From Arthrobacter gandavensis (lineage in GTDB: Bacteria > Actinomycetota > Actinomycetes > Actinomycetales > Micrococcaceae), in assembly GCF_009192735.1 (NCBI RefSeq), contig NZ_VTFU01000001.1:1-64000 (forward strand): 64,000 nucleotides of DNA. Direction: 5' to 3'. The notes beneath the pieces were generated by a model, which saw only the letters and a list, made by a program, of their open reading frames with translations, did not search any database and was not told the origin of the DNA. This document shows, one piece after another, positions 52,467 to 61,339 of the stretch (position 1 is its first letter; each line of letters begins with the position of its first letter). The translations under genes and the position numbers were made by a program.

Positions 52467-53354
52467 ATGAACCTTCAAGTAAATCCATCCGACCTGTTGC
52501 CCTCCGAGCTCACCATGGGAACCGTGATGCTCAAGGTTGGCGACATGGCCGGTGTTTCCGCCTACTACCGGGGCGCCCTGGGCCTGGAGGTGGTGGCGGA
52601 AGCCGACGGCGGGCAGTACCTGGGCCGCGGAAGCGTGCCGCTGGTTCACCTGGCTCCGGCTCCCGGGCTGCAGGTGGCGTCACGGGGTGAGGCGGGCCTG
52701 TTCCACACGGCCATCCTCTTTGACTCGCAGGCTGACCTGGCCGCAACCGTTGCGACCGCTGCCCAGTACGACCCGTCAGCCTTTGTCGGCTCGGCCGACC
52801 ACCTGGTCAGCGAGGCGTTCTACTTCACCGACCCTGAGGGCAACGGCATTGAGCTCTACTACGACAAGCCCCGGGACCTCTGGGACTGGGATGAAACGGC
52901 CACGGGCCGGGAGGTGCGGATGGCATCGCTCGCCCTCTCTCCCCAGGAGTATTTCCGGAATCACCTCACCGAGGGTGCGCTGGCCGGGCTGCGCTCAACC
53001 GAGGCCGGCGTCGGGCATGTCCATCTCCAGGTGGGCAACACGGACACCGCGGCCGCTTTCTATGTGGACACGCTGGGCTTTGAACGCACCGCCGGCTTCC
53101 ATGGCCAGGCCCTGTTCGTTTCCGCCGGCGGCTACCACCACCACATGGCCATGAATGTCTGGAACAGCCGCGGTGCCGGCCCCCGCCGTGACACCCTTGG
53201 CCTGGGAGAGGTGCTGATCACCGTTCCCGCAGCCGACGACGTCGCCGGGCTGGCGGACCGGCTGAAGGCCGCCGGCATCTCCAGCCACCACACCGGCGCC
53301 GAGCTCCGGTTCGAGGATCCCTGGCGGAACCGCCTGCGGGTTGCCGTCGGATAG
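52467..53354 (+). CDS. VOC-family ring-cleavage dioxygenase-like protein
   Basis: A 295-residue protein with two vicinal-oxygen-chelate domains (about 15-135 and 170-290), like catechol 2,3-dioxygenase CatE. Metal-ligand candidates are seen in [33 protein letters not shown] and [12 protein letters not shown]. Family members are Fe(II) or Mn(II) enzymes or binding proteins. The substrate here is unknown. It is monocistronic with its own promoter. Confidence 0.8.
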   Translation: MNLQVNPSDLLPSELTMGTVMLKVGDMAGVSAYYRGALGLEVVAEADGGQYLGRGSVPLVHLAPAPGLQVASRGEAGLFHTAILFDSQADLAATVATAAQYDPSAFVGSADHLVSEAFYFTDPEGNGIELYYDKPRDLWDWDETATGREVRMASLALSPQEYFRNHLTEGALAGLRSTEAGVGHVHLQVGNTDTAAAFYVDTLGFERTAGFHGQALFVSAGGYHHHMAMNVWNSRGAGPRRDTLGLGEVLITVPAADDVAGLADRLKAAGISSHHTGAELRFEDPWRNRLRVAVG

Positions 53355-53532
53355 GCCCCCGCAGTCAAGTCGCCAAACATGGAGTCATCTGGCACAATGG
53401 TCAGGTACTCGATCTGCGTGGCCCCTCTCTCCGCGCATGTATCTTGTCCTTTTTGAACCCCAACGTTATGGCCCGCCCCACGGGAGCAGAAGTACGGGTT
53501 CGCCCCTTTTCAGATCAGGAGTGACCACTAAA

Positions 53533-53940
53533 GTGGCCGTAAAGATTCGCCTTAAGCGCCTTGGCAAGAAGTTCTCAGCACACTACCGCGTCGTTGTCAT
53601 GGATTCCCGTGCCAAGCGCGATGGCCGTGCCATCGAGGAAATCGGACTGTACCGTCCGACCGAGAACCCGTCGTACATCGACATCAAGTCGGACCGCGCC
53701 CAGTACTGGCTCGGCGTCGGCGCCCAGCCCACCGAGCAGGTCGCAGTTCTGCTGAAGATCACCGGTGACTGGCAGAAGTTCAAGAACATCGAAGGCCAGG
53801 AGGGCACCCTCCAGGTCAAGGCTCCGAAGGAAGCTTTCGTGGCTCCCGAGAAGAAGTCCGTGATCGTTCCCGAGGCCATCACCCCGAAGGCCAAGAAGGA
53901 CGAAGCTCCCGAGGCTTCCGCAGAGGCTGAGGCTGAGTAA
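53533..53940 (+). CDS. rpsP: 30S ribosomal protein S16
   Basis: A 135-residue ribosomal protein starting at GTG ([19 protein letters not shown]). The conserved [25 protein letters not shown] and [23 protein letters not shown] are present, and the C-terminal extension ([17 protein letters not shown]) is acidic, as is usual in actinobacteria. The 178-base upstream gap probably holds the operon promoter near 53385-53400. An AGGAG lies 11 bases before this GTG, while a GTG at 53521 is too close to it. First gene of the rpsP-khpA operon. Confidence 0.96.
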   Translation: MAVKIRLKRLGKKFSAHYRVVVMDSRAKRDGRAIEEIGLYRPTENPSYIDIKSDRAQYWLGVGAQPTEQVAVLLKITGDWQKFKNIEGQEGTLQVKAPKEAFVAPEKKSVIVPEAITPKAKKDEAPEASAEAEAE

Positions 53941-53941
53941 C

Positions 53942-54184
53942 TTGCTGGCCGAAGCGCTGGAGCATCTCGTCCGCGGAATCGTTGACAGTCCTGAGGACGT
54001 CAAGGTTTCCGCCAAGAGCAACCGCCGCGGGGAAACCCTCGAGGTGCGCGTTCATCAGGATGATCTGGGCCGCGTCATCGGGCGCCAGGGACGGACCGCA
54101 CGCGCACTGCGCACTGTGATCGCAGCCCTGGCCGACGGTGAGCCGGTTCGCGTCGATGTAGTGGATACCGACCGCCGCCGCTGA
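53942..54184 (+). CDS. khpA: KH-domain RNA-binding protein KhpA
   Basis: An 80-residue single KH-domain protein. The G-x-x-G loop VIGRQGRTARALRTVI is intact. It starts with TTG one base after the rpsP stop. KhpA with KhpB binds RNA and influences cell elongation in Gram-positive bacteria. Its place between rpsP and rimM is conserved. Confidence 0.93.
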   Translation: MLAEALEHLVRGIVDSPEDVKVSAKSNRRGETLEVRVHQDDLGRVIGRQGRTARALRTVIAALADGEPVRVDVVDTDRRR

Positions 54185-54230
54185 TTATCCGCGGCACGGC
54201 CGGACTGCAACGGCAGTTCTCAGCACTTAC

Positions 54231-54285
54231 CAAGCAGTACCAGTTGGACCAAGCAGTACCAGTTGAACAGCAGTACCAGTTGAAC
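54231..54285. repeat. 19-bp tandem repeat, three copies
   Basis: CAAGCAGTACCAGTTGGAC (54231-54249), a one-base variant (54250-54268) and a 17-base third copy (54269-54285) lie in the gap after khpA. No coding role is seen. Confidence 0.85.
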
Positions 54286-54297
54286 GCAGTTCACGGC

Positions 54298-54342
54298 ATC
54301 CGGCCCCTGCACCAGATAATGGTGAAGGGGCCGGATGTGTTT
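54298..54342 (+). terminator. Intrinsic terminator after khpA
   Basis: atccggcccct (54298-54308) pairs perfectly with 54326-54336, with inner gcacca/tggtg pairing, followed by gtgtttt. It separates rpsP-khpA from rimM-trmD. Confidence 0.75.
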
Positions 54343-54430
54343 TCCGGCCAGTACCCCGCACGCGCCGCGCTCAGTTCGCGCCGCTGCACCCGTCGCACCA
54401 TTTATGCCGCACCACAACAAGGAGACCCCC

Positions 54431-55057
54431 ATGCAGTTACAGGTGGCACGCATCGGCAAGCCGCACGGCATCCGCGGTGAAGTGACCGTCCAGGTCATGA
54501 CCGACGCCCCCGAAGACCGCTTTGTGCCCGGAACCGAGCTCACCGTCGAGCCCGCGTCCAAGGGCCCGCTCACGGTCATCAGCGCACGGTGGAACAAGGA
54601 CATCCTGCTCCTGGGTTTCGAAGAGATCGCGGACCGCAACGGCGCCGAGGAGCTGCGCGGCGCCATCCTCTCGGTTGACACCGACGAGCTGGACGGCGAG
54701 GACGACGACGAAGGCTGGTACGAGCACGAGCTGGTGGGCCTGCAGGCGAAGGTGGGCGACGACGTCGTTGGCACCGTCAGCGGCCTGCGCACCCTGACGG
54801 TCCAGGATCTCCTGGTGGTGGATGACGCCCAGGGGCGCGAGGTCTTGGTGCCGTTCGTGGAAGCCATCGTTCCCGAGGTTAATGTCGAGGGCGGATTCGT
54901 CCTGATCACCCCGCCGCCGGGCTTGTTTGAACTGAACCTGCCCGAGGACAAGCCGGCCAAGCAGGACAAGCCGGCCAAGCAGGACAAGCCGGCCAAGCAG
55001 GACAAGGCGGAGAAGACGTCGGACACCGACAGTGCCCGGGACGGGGCCGGCAGCTAA
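54431..55057 (+). CDS. rimM: 16S rRNA processing protein RimM
   Basis: A 208-residue 30S maturation factor that binds S19. The N-terminal RimM domain ([21 protein letters not shown]) and the PRC-barrel domain ([13 protein letters not shown]...[15 protein letters not shown]) are followed by TPPPGL. The C-terminal tail contains three exact DKPAKQ repeats, which lengthen the protein. The ATG has AAGGAG six bases upstream. trmD starts one base after its stop. Confidence 0.95.
   Translation: MQLQVARIGKPHGIRGEVTVQVMTDAPEDRFVPGTELTVEPASKGPLTVISARWNKDILLLGFEEIADRNGAEELRGAILSVDTDELDGEDDDEGWYEHELVGLQAKVGDDVVGTVSGLRTLTVQDLLVVDDAQGREVLVPFVEAIVPEVNVEGGFVLITPPPGLFELNLPEDKPAKQDKPAKQDKPAKQDKAEKTSDTDSARDGAGS
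54947..55000 (+). repeat. 18-bp in-frame tandem repeat in rimM, three copies
   Basis: gacaagccggccaagcag is repeated exactly at 54947-54964, 54965-54982 and 54983-55000, giving three DKPAKQ units in the RimM tail. The length is a multiple of three, so copy number can vary without breaking the frame. Confidence 0.95.
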
Positions 55058-55058
55058 C

Positions 55059-55841
55059 GTGCGCATTGATGTAGTCAGCATTTTTCCGGAGTACCTGGCC
55101 GCGCTTGACCTGTCACTGATCGGCAAGGCGCGGCAGGATGGTCTGCTGGACCTGAACGTCCACGACCTCCGCGACTTCACCACCGACCGGCACCGCACCG
55201 TGGACGATACGCCCTATGGCGGCGGAGCGGGCATGGTCATGAAGGCGGAGCCGTGGGCGCAGGCGCTGTCCTCAATCGCAGGTCCCGAGGAAGCGGCGCG
55301 CCCCGTGCTGATTGTTCCTTCGCCCGCCGGCGCGGTGTTTACGCAGGCCATGGCGTATGAGCTCGCCGAGGAAAAGCACCTGGTCTTCGCCTGCGGACGG
55401 TACGAAGGCATCGACGAACGGGTTCTTGAATGGGCCGGCGAACGCTTTGACGTCCGCCCGGTCAGCCTCGGCGACTACGTGCTCAACGGGGGAGAGGTGG
55501 CGGTGCTGGCCATGGTGGAGGCCATTGGCCGCCTGGTGCCCGGCGTCGTCGGAAACCCCGAATCCCTGGTGGAGGAATCGCACTCGGACGGGCTGCTCGA
55601 GTACCCCGTGTACACCAAGCCCTCCGCATGGCGGGACCGGGATGTCCCGGAGATCCTGCTCAGCGGCAACCACGGCAAGATTGCCCAGTGGCGCCGCGGC
55701 CAGCAGCTGCAGCGCACCGCCGCACGCCGTCCGGACCTGCTCGGAAAACTCGATCCCGCCCAGCTGACCAAGGCGGACAAAGCCACGCTGGAAGCCCTGG
55801 GATACGAAGTGACCAAAGACAGGGTGCAGCCGCGCCCGTAA
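55059..55841 (+). CDS. trmD: tRNA (guanine(37)-N1)-methyltransferase
   Basis: A 260-residue SPOUT-class methyltransferase that makes m1G37 in tRNA and prevents frameshifting. GTG start [13 protein letters not shown], then [13 protein letters not shown], the trefoil-knot motif [16 protein letters not shown], and [20 protein letters not shown], all as in TrmD. One base separates it from the rimM stop, so translational coupling is likely. No frameshift or loss. Confidence 0.96.
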   Translation: MRIDVVSIFPEYLAALDLSLIGKARQDGLLDLNVHDLRDFTTDRHRTVDDTPYGGGAGMVMKAEPWAQALSSIAGPEEAARPVLIVPSPAGAVFTQAMAYELAEEKHLVFACGRYEGIDERVLEWAGERFDVRPVSLGDYVLNGGEVAVLAMVEAIGRLVPGVVGNPESLVEESHSDGLLEYPVYTKPSAWRDRDVPEILLSGNHGKIAQWRRGQQLQRTAARRPDLLGKLDPAQLTKADKATLEALGYEVTKDRVQPRP

Positions 55842-55851
55842 TTGGTGGCGT

Positions 55852-55880
55852 TTGTCCGGGTGTGGCAGAATGGATAACTG
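55852..55880 (+). promoter_or_regulatory. Possible promoter and leader of rplS
   Basis: TTGTCC (55852-55857), 17 bases, then TAACTG (55875-55880) gives a plausible promoter in the 217-base gap before rplS. The following leader has an 8-bp inverted repeat tgtggcag (55861-55868) / ctgccaca (55899-55906) and a small tgcgg/ccgca hairpin near 55983-56000. Ribosomal protein leaders are often autoregulatory. That is only a possibility here. Confidence 0.4.
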
Positions 55881-56058
55881 TGTCATCTGGGTCCGCACCT
55901 GCCACAGGGGGAGCGCGGCCAACAGACTGCACGCCGGCAGCCAATCCTCGGCTCGGCCGGTCTCTAGCTTCGGCAGCATCTGTGCGGCGTCAAAACCGCA
56001 TCCTTGCGTGCCGTTACCAAAGTGGGTGACCTGTGGCGTCCACCAGGAGTGATAAAAA

Positions 56059-56418
56059 ATGCACATCCTAGATTCTGTTGATGCAGCTTCGCTGCGTTCA
56101 GACATCCCCGAGTTCCGCGCCGGTGACACGGTCAAGGTTCACGTAAACATCATCGAAGGCAAGAACACCCGTGTTCAGGTCTTCCAGGGCTTCGTCATGA
56201 AGCGCCAGGGCGACGGCCTGCGCGAGACCTTCACGGTCCGCAAGGTCAGCTTCGGTGTCGGCGTTGAGCGTACCTTCCCGGTGCACTCCCCGGTCATCGA
56301 CAAGATCGAACTGGTCTCCAAGGGCGATGTCCGCCGTGCAAAGCTGTACTACATGCGCGATCTGCGCGGCAAGGCAGCCAAGATCAAGGAAAAGCGCGAC
56401 GCACGTCCCGCCAAGTAA
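56059..56418 (+). CDS. rplS: 50S ribosomal protein L19
   Basis: A 119-residue ribosomal protein: [34 protein letters not shown] and [21 protein letters not shown]. It starts at ATG 56059 with AGGAG upstream. Usual position after trmD. Confidence 0.97.
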   Translation: MHILDSVDAASLRSDIPEFRAGDTVKVHVNIIEGKNTRVQVFQGFVMKRQGDGLRETFTVRKVSFGVGVERTFPVHSPVIDKIELVSKGDVRRAKLYYMRDLRGKAAKIKEKRDARPAK

Positions 56419-56446
56419 ATTTCTTGATCCACGCATCATCCGCTTC

Positions 56447-56468
56447 GGGGGAGTCTCCGGACTCCCCC
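56447..56468 (+). promoter_or_regulatory. Hairpin directly before the first lepB start
   Basis: gggggagtc (56447-56455) pairs with gactccccc (56460-56468) around TCCG, a stable tetraloop. GTG 56469 follows at once. It may be a processing or attenuator hairpin after rplS, or control lepB translation. Confidence 0.5.
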
Positions 56469-57146
56469 GTGAAGCACACGAAACGCCGGTCCAGGTTTGT
56501 GGGCTGGCGTTTCGTGTTATGCGCCCTGGCCGCCGCCGTCGTGCTGTCGGCGGTTGTCCGGGCGTTCGTCGTCGACGTCTATTACATTCCCTCCACATCC
56601 ATGCAGCCGCTGCTGGAACCCGGTGACCGGGTGGTGGTGTCCCGCACCGACTACCGGTCCGGCGACATCCGGCGGGGCGACGTCGTGGTCTTCGACGGAC
56701 GGGGATCCCTGGCGCCGCTGCACAACAGCGACCCCATGCCCGTGACCGCGGTGAAGTCCGTGGCCCGCTGGATGGGACTGGCCGGAAGTGACACCGTCTA
56801 CGTGAAACGGGTCATGGGAATACCGGGCGACCGCATCAGCTGCTGCACCGCCGAGGAACCGCGGATTACCGTCAATGGAACTCCGGTGGACGAGTCATAC
56901 GTTTATCCGGGAGACGCTCCGAGCGAGGAGTCCTTCGATGTCATTGTCCCCGAGGGCCGGTTGTGGCTGATGGGGGACCACCGGTCCGAATCCGCCGATT
57001 CACGCTCCCTGCTGGGAGCGCCCGGCGGCGGCCTCGTATCGGAGGAACGCGTCATTGGCAGGGCCACGTCCATCCTGTGGCCGCTGGAGCGTAGTTCGGA
57101 TATTGAGCGGCTAGAGTTAGGAGCCGAGTGGAACACGGCGAAGTAA
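56469..57146 (+). CDS. lepB: Signal peptidase I (first of two)
   Basis: A 225-residue type I signal peptidase. One N-terminal membrane helix (WRFVLCALAAAVVLSAVVRAFV) anchors it. The catalytic Ser is in IPSTSMQPLLEPGDRV, the Lys in VKRVMGIPGDRI, and box E is GDHRSESADSR. It removes Sec and Tat signal peptides outside the membrane. Start is uncertain: GTG 56469 right after a hairpin fits homology, while a TTG at 56424 would add 15 residues. Neither has a clean ribosome site. Confidence 0.88.
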   Translation: MKHTKRRSRFVGWRFVLCALAAAVVLSAVVRAFVVDVYYIPSTSMQPLLEPGDRVVVSRTDYRSGDIRRGDVVVFDGRGSLAPLHNSDPMPVTAVKSVARWMGLAGSDTVYVKRVMGIPGDRISCCTAEEPRITVNGTPVDESYVYPGDAPSEESFDVIVPEGRLWLMGDHRSESADSRSLLGAPGGGLVSEERVIGRATSILWPLERSSDIERLELGAEWNTAK

Positions 57147-57157
57147 GAGGAAATCAC

Positions 57158-58000
57158 ATGGCTCAGAATGTCCCGGACGAGCCCAACCAGAGCGCCGGAA
57201 CCGGTGCCCACGGCGCGCATTCCGTGAACCCCCGGGCGGCGTCCTCCGGCAAGGGGAACGCGTTCGGACTCCGGCGCAAAGCAGACAAAAAGCACAGCGA
57301 AAAGCCCCGCGGGTTCGGCGGCTGGCTGCGCGAGGTGGCCACCATCATCGTGATTGCGCTGCTGCTTTCCTTCCTCATCAAGACCTTCCTGTTCCGGGCG
57401 TTCTACATTCCTTCGGGTTCCATGGAGGAAACGCTGGAAATCAACGACCGCATCTTCGTGAACCTCCTGGTCCCGGAACCCTTCGACCTGAACCGCGGCG
57501 ACGTGGTGGTCTTCAAGGACACCAAGGGCTGGCTCCCCGAGCTTCCGGCGGCCACCGAAGGACCGGGAACCTGGATCCGGGATGCATTGACCTTCGTGGG
57601 CCTCGTTCCCGACACCTCGGAGCAGCACCTCGTCAAGCGCGTCATCGGCACCGAGGGAGACCGGGTGGTGTGCTGCGACGCCGACGGCAAGATCACAGTC
57701 AACGGCGAGCCCCTGAACGAGCCCTACATCTACCCCGGCGCATCGCCGTCGGACGTGGCGTTCGACGTCGTCGTGCCCGAGGGCAAGGTCTGGGTCATGG
57801 GCGACCACCGCAACGCCTCCGCGGATTCCCGCGAACACCTTCAGGATCCCAGCGGCGGGTTCATCGACGTTGAGGACATCGAGGGTAAGGCCGCAGTGAC
57901 CGCCTGGCCGCTGAACCGGGCAGGATTCGTGGGAAGCTACCCCGAAGTCTTCGAGAACGTTCCGGAGCCCTCGACCTCCCTTCCGGCCGAATCGAAATGA
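57158..58000 (+). CDS. lepB: Signal peptidase I (second of two)
   Basis: A 280-residue paralogue of the preceding gene. A long hydrophilic N-terminus (about 60 residues) precedes the membrane helix [20 protein letters not shown]. It has the catalytic Ser in [16 protein letters not shown], the Lys in [13 protein letters not shown] and [13 protein letters not shown]. The ATG at 57158 has AAGAGGAAA seven bases upstream and is preferred over GTG 57128, which overlaps lepB1. It overlaps rnhB by four bases. Tandem signal peptidases at this locus are common in actinobacteria, with the two copies possibly differing in substrate range. Confidence 0.92.
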   Translation: MAQNVPDEPNQSAGTGAHGAHSVNPRAASSGKGNAFGLRRKADKKHSEKPRGFGGWLREVATIIVIALLLSFLIKTFLFRAFYIPSGSMEETLEINDRIFVNLLVPEPFDLNRGDVVVFKDTKGWLPELPAATEGPGTWIRDALTFVGLVPDTSEQHLVKRVIGTEGDRVVCCDADGKITVNGEPLNEPYIYPGASPSDVAFDVVVPEGKVWVMGDHRNASADSREHLQDPSGGFIDVEDIEGKAAVTAWPLNRAGFVGSYPEVFENVPEPSTSLPAESK

Positions 58001-58752
58001 CGGCATCCCCGGCCCGCACCCGCCCCAAGACAGGAACCGGCAGCAAAGCCCCGACGCTTCGGTTTGAACGGTCCTTTGCCGCCGTTGGACACAAGGTCCT
58101 CGCGGGCTGCGACGAGGTGGGCCGCGGCGCCCTGGCCGGCCCGGTCAGCGTGGGCCTCGTCGCTGTGGACTTGGCGACCGTCCGTTCACTCAAGGGCGTG
58201 CGGGACAGCAAGCTGCTCTCCGTCAGCGACCGGGAAACCCTGGTTCCGCTGATCAAGAAGTGGGCACTCGGATGGGGTGTTGGCCACGCCAGCGCAGCCG
58301 AAATCGACCTCCACGGCATCATGGCCGCGCTGCGCCTGGCCGGCACCCGCGCCTGGGAGCAGGTCTGCGCGGACCTGACCCCCGACGTCGTTCTCTTGGA
58401 CGGCAATTACAACTGGCTTTCGCCGGCTTCCCAGGCGAGTCTTTTCGACATCCCCAACGACGACGGCGCCGGCTGCCGTGCGCCCGTCCACACCAAGATC
58501 AAGGCCGATATGCAGTGCCTGAGCGTGGCGGCAGCCAGCGTGCTGGCAAAAGTGGAGCGGGATGCGCTGATGGTGGACTACGCTGTGACACATCCTCAGT
58601 ACGGCTGGGAAGTGAACAAGGGATACGCTACGGCGTCCCATCGGTTGGCGATTGACGAGCACGGGCCCACGCCCCTGCACCGGATGTCCTGGCGGTTGGG
58701 AACGCGTCAGGAACCGTATGCCGGGGACCAAGAGAGCGTCGTTGGGGGATGA
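57997..58752 (+). CDS. rnhB: Ribonuclease HII
   Basis: A 251-residue RNase H type 2 that removes ribonucleotides from DNA. Catalytic acids sit in [14 protein letters not shown] (D, E) and [10 protein letters not shown] (D), with [27 protein letters not shown] overlap with the second lepB. The C-terminal tail of about 20 residues is extra. Confidence 0.95.
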   Translation: MTASPARTRPKTGTGSKAPTLRFERSFAAVGHKVLAGCDEVGRGALAGPVSVGLVAVDLATVRSLKGVRDSKLLSVSDRETLVPLIKKWALGWGVGHASAAEIDLHGIMAALRLAGTRAWEQVCADLTPDVVLLDGNYNWLSPASQASLFDIPNDDGAGCRAPVHTKIKADMQCLSVAAASVLAKVERDALMVDYAVTHPQYGWEVNKGYATASHRLAIDEHGPTPLHRMSWRLGTRQEPYAGDQESVVGG

Positions 58753-58759
58753 TGGAATC

Positions 58760-59083
58760 ATGAGTGCGGAAGACCTTGAGAACTATGAAACGGACATGGA
58801 GCTGCAGCTCTACCGTGAGTACCGCGACGTGGTGGGGCTCTTCAGCTACGTAGTCGAAACGGAGCGCCGGTTCTACCTGGCCAACCACGTGGACCTGCAG
58901 GCACGCTCGGCCGACGGCGAGATCTACTTTGACCTCACGCTCCAGGATGCCTGGGTGTGGGACGTTTACAGATCGGCCCGCTTCGTCAAGAGCGTCCGGG
59001 TGATCACGTTCAAGGACGTCAATGTGGAGGAACTGACCCGCAACGACGACCTCACTATTCCGAAGGCTGACGAACTGGGCTGA
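58760..59083 (+). CDS. DUF2469 family protein
   Basis: A 107-residue, acidic, actinobacteria-specific protein of the DUF2469 family (Rv2901c type): MSAEDLENYETDMELQLYRE, then YRDVVGLFSYVVETERRFYLAN and DAWVWDVYRSARFVKSVRV. It is nearly always next to rnhB. The function is unknown. ATG 58760 with GGGGGA upstream. Its end overlaps the convergent GNAT gene by 29 bases. Confidence 0.9.
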   Translation: MSAEDLENYETDMELQLYREYRDVVGLFSYVVETERRFYLANHVDLQARSADGEIYFDLTLQDAWVWDVYRSARFVKSVRVITFKDVNVEELTRNDDLTIPKADELG

Positions 59084-59663
59084 CGCGGGGGAGCCGGCCG
59101 GCGACGTCGGCCCACTCAGCCCACGGTTCCGCGGGCTTCCGCGGATCCTGCGCGGTCAGGCTGGAAATCCAGCCCTCCACCATCTTTCCCCGGTGGGGCA
59201 GGAAATGGGGGATGGCTATCGGCGGCGGAAACCCGTTGCGCCAGACCGTCTTGTAGCTGCCGGTGTTGCCCGCGTTTGCCGTCCACGTGACCACGTCCCA
59301 GCCGAGGTCGTCAAAGGCATGGGCAACGGCCAGCGCCACGGCCCTGGACATCAAACCCCTGCCCCGGTGCTCCGGCGCGGTCACAAAACCCAGGTTTCCC
59401 GAGTTAGCGCCTTGGAAGCGCAGATCGAGCGAGCCCGCGTAGGCGCCGTCGGCCTCCAGCGCCCAGGAGACGGCGTCCTCCTGATCCCTGGCAATGGCCG
59501 CCACGTATTCCGCGGCCATGGATTCGGTGTACTCCAGCGGAATGGTGGTCCACTGCCGCGTCAGCGGATCAGTGGAGCGCGAATAGACCGGACCGATGTC
59601 GGAGGCACAGTGCGGGCGAAGCGTGAGGGCGCCGTCGGACAGCAGCGGGATCTGGAAGGGCAT
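59055..59663 (-). CDS. GNAT-family N-acetyltransferase (RimJ-like)
   Basis: A 202-residue acetyltransferase of the RimJ/RimL-type Acetyltransf_3 group: LTLRPHCASDIGPVYS, GSLDLRFQ, LGFVTAPEHRGRGLMSRAVALAVAHAFDDLG (acetyl-CoA site) and WTANAGNTGSYKTVWRNGF. Substrate unknown. The ATG at 59663 lacks a ribosome site but has a -10 box six bases upstream. Its 3' end overlaps DUF2469 on the other strand. Confidence 0.85.
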   Translation of the reverse strand: MPFQIPLLSDGALTLRPHCASDIGPVYSRSTDPLTRQWTTIPLEYTESMAAEYVAAIARDQEDAVSWALEADGAYAGSLDLRFQGANSGNLGFVTAPEHRGRGLMSRAVALAVAHAFDDLGWDVVTWTANAGNTGSYKTVWRNGFPPPIAIPHFLPHRGKMVEGWISSLTAQDPRKPAEPWAEWADVAGRLPRVSPVRQPSE

Positions 59664-59669
59664 GGATCC

Positions 59670-59675
59670 ACCCTA
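59670..59675 (-). promoter_or_regulatory. -10 box for a leaderless GNAT transcript
   Basis: On the minus strand TAGGGT is followed by ggatcc and the ATG at 59663. No Shine-Dalgarno. Confidence 0.45.
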
Positions 59676-59709
59676 GCCGCAGGGGTGACGGGCACCGCTG
59701 TCCATCTCC

Positions 59710-59715
59710 TAGACT
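59710..59715 (+). promoter_or_regulatory. -10 box for a leaderless 2H-phosphoesterase transcript
   Basis: TAGACT is followed by gctcca and the ATG at 59722, with no Shine-Dalgarno. With the box at 59670 it forms a divergent pair of predicted leaderless promoters only 35 bases apart. Confidence 0.45.
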
Positions 59716-59721
59716 GCTCCA

Positions 59722-60363
59722 ATGGGACTCCCTGATTCTCCGCTGGCCGGATATCTGGCCGGGAACCGGCGCCTTTACGCGCAGCTTCGGCCCGATGAGG
59801 AGTCGCTGGCGCACCTGACGCAGCTTCAGCGGGACCTGGCCGAGATGACCGAGATTAACGACGGCGGCAGGCCGCGCTGGGTTTCCAAGCACGGGATGCA
59901 CCTCACCCTGATCCATTTCGGCAAGGTCCGCGACGTCTATGCGGTAGTTTCCGTGGCCACCGGCATCGCCTGGGAAGCTTACGAGGAGCTCCTGGGCGGC
60001 TACGTCGCCGAAACCGAGGCTGCCATGCCGCGCCAACCCGTTGTCCTCGAACCCGCAGTCCTGTCCCGCTTCGGCCGGCACGGAAGGACGCTGGTGCTGG
60101 AGTATTTTCCCTCCGCCGTCCTGATGCACTCGCACGCGGCCGCCGTCGCGGCCCTGGAAACGTTTCTCCGCGGCTGCGGCATCGAAGACGTGGACGCCTT
60201 CACCGCAGCCGACCCCAACTTCATGTTTGCGTCCCGGCTCCGTCCGCACATCACGCTGAGCCGGGGCTTTGAGGGCACGTTGCCGGCACCGTCCCGCGGT
60301 TCCGGGGCCGAGGGCTTTCATGCAGCGAGCGTGCGGCTCGAATCCATGCCCGTGGTGTACTAG
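59722..60363 (+). CDS. 2H phosphoesterase-like (2'-5' RNA ligase family) protein
   Basis: A 213-residue cytosolic protein with the two H-x-T motifs of the 2H phosphoesterase superfamily: HLTLIHFG (H60, T62) and RPHITLSRG (H176, T178). Members include 2'-5' RNA ligases and cyclic phosphodiesterases. The substrate here is not known. Length and motif spacing fit the family. Confidence 0.75.
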   Translation: MGLPDSPLAGYLAGNRRLYAQLRPDEESLAHLTQLQRDLAEMTEINDGGRPRWVSKHGMHLTLIHFGKVRDVYAVVSVATGIAWEAYEELLGGYVAETEAAMPRQPVVLEPAVLSRFGRHGRTLVLEYFPSAVLMHSHAAAVAALETFLRGCGIEDVDAFTAADPNFMFASRLRPHITLSRGFEGTLPAPSRGSGAEGFHAASVRLESMPVVY

Positions 60364-60370
60364 TACTTTT

Positions 60371-60394
60371 GGCGGCTTGGCGGCTTGGCGGCTT
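60371..60394. repeat. 8-bp tandem repeat, three copies
   Basis: ggcggctt is repeated exactly at 60371-60378, 60379-60386 and 60387-60394, just after the 2H gene stop. Confidence 0.9.
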
Positions 60395-60455
60395 TCACAC
60401 AGGCCGGCACCACGTGACTTCATGCACGCCAAGACGTGTTGTACGCCGTGACTTA

Positions 60456-61166
60456 ATGGGGGAGAAGTTGGGGAACTGGGCGGATAGGAACCGACAGCCG
60501 GCGGGGCGGTCCGTGGCGCCTTTGACGTTTCGGGTTTCCTGGGTCCGCCTGCTCGGGATGGGACTCCTCGCTGCTCTTTTTGCCGCCGCCGGAGTGTATC
60601 TCTGGGTCACCAGTCCCGGGTGGGGTTTCAAAATTCTGGGTCTGGTGTGCGTACTGTTCTTTGGCGGTGGTTACGGCGCCGTTGTGGTGAAGCAGCTGCT
60701 GGATCCGATCGTCCTGGAGCTGTCCGTGGACGGGATTAGGCCCCAATCCGGCGGTTTAATCCCCTGGGAGGATTTCGAAGCGGTCGGTCTGGGTCGGATT
60801 GACGCGGCTCCCGGCGGAACACCGGTGATCGGAATCCGCCTGAAATCCTATGAGGGGTACATTGCATCGCTCACTGCGAACGAGAAGCGGCTGGCCCGGA
60901 CCGCGGCGGTGACGGCAAAGCTCACCGGCTCGCTCCTGCGCCGGTCGGTTCCCGGCACGGCGCTGAGGCGGAGGCGCAGTGGCCTGCGGGCGCTTGCCGG
61001 GCTCCCGCAGCGGGACATCCCCGGCATGCTGCAGTGGAGCCGTGCCATGTCGGATGGGTGGGACCTGACCTTTTCCCCGCACCTGTTCCGAGGCCCGGCC
61101 CACAGGGTGGTCCAGAAAATCGAAGCCTATTATTTGTCCGCCCTGATCGCCCGCTCCGACCGGTAG
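60456..61166 (+). CDS. Membrane protein with PH-like domain (STM3941-like), unknown function
   Basis: A 236-residue protein. Two closely spaced hydrophobic helices (LGMGLLAALFAAAGVYLWV and ILGLVCVLFFGGGYGAVVV) are followed by a soluble region with DPIVLELSVDGIRPQSGGLIPWEDFEAVGLG. This resembles STM3941-type membrane proteins with a PH-like fold. The role is unknown. The ATG at 60456 has no ribosome site, and a TTG at 60468 with GGGGGAG close by is an alternative. The last codons run into an 18-bp tandem repeat. Confidence 0.6.
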   Translation: MGEKLGNWADRNRQPAGRSVAPLTFRVSWVRLLGMGLLAALFAAAGVYLWVTSPGWGFKILGLVCVLFFGGGYGAVVVKQLLDPIVLELSVDGIRPQSGGLIPWEDFEAVGLGRIDAAPGGTPVIGIRLKSYEGYIASLTANEKRLARTAAVTAKLTGSLLRRSVPGTALRRRRSGLRALAGLPQRDIPGMLQWSRAMSDGWDLTFSPHLFRGPAHRVVQKIEAYYLSALIARSDR

Positions 61167-61206
61167 GCCTGCTCCGACCGGTAGGCCTGCTCCGGCTGGT
61201 AGGTCC
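61153..61206. repeat. 18-bp tandem repeat over a gene end, three copies
   Basis: gctccgaccggtaggcct is repeated at 61153-61170 and 61171-61188, with a degenerate third copy at 61189-61206. The stop codon of the membrane-protein gene (61164-61166) lies in the first copy. Confidence 0.85.
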
Positions 61207-61339
61207 GCTCCGGCAGCCCGGCACCGGGAACTCTCTCATTTCCTCCCCAGCGCGGGCGTGGTGAAGGGTCAGGGCACTTTCATCCACATCCCGCAAAGCC
61301 GACACGTTACTGTCCGCTCCTGAGGCTCAAGGTGGAGCC

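Noticed and set aside
55861-55906. A tRNA-like impression upstream of rplS
   Set aside because: Only one inverted pair is present; no T-loop, anticodon stem or acceptor pairing can be drawn.
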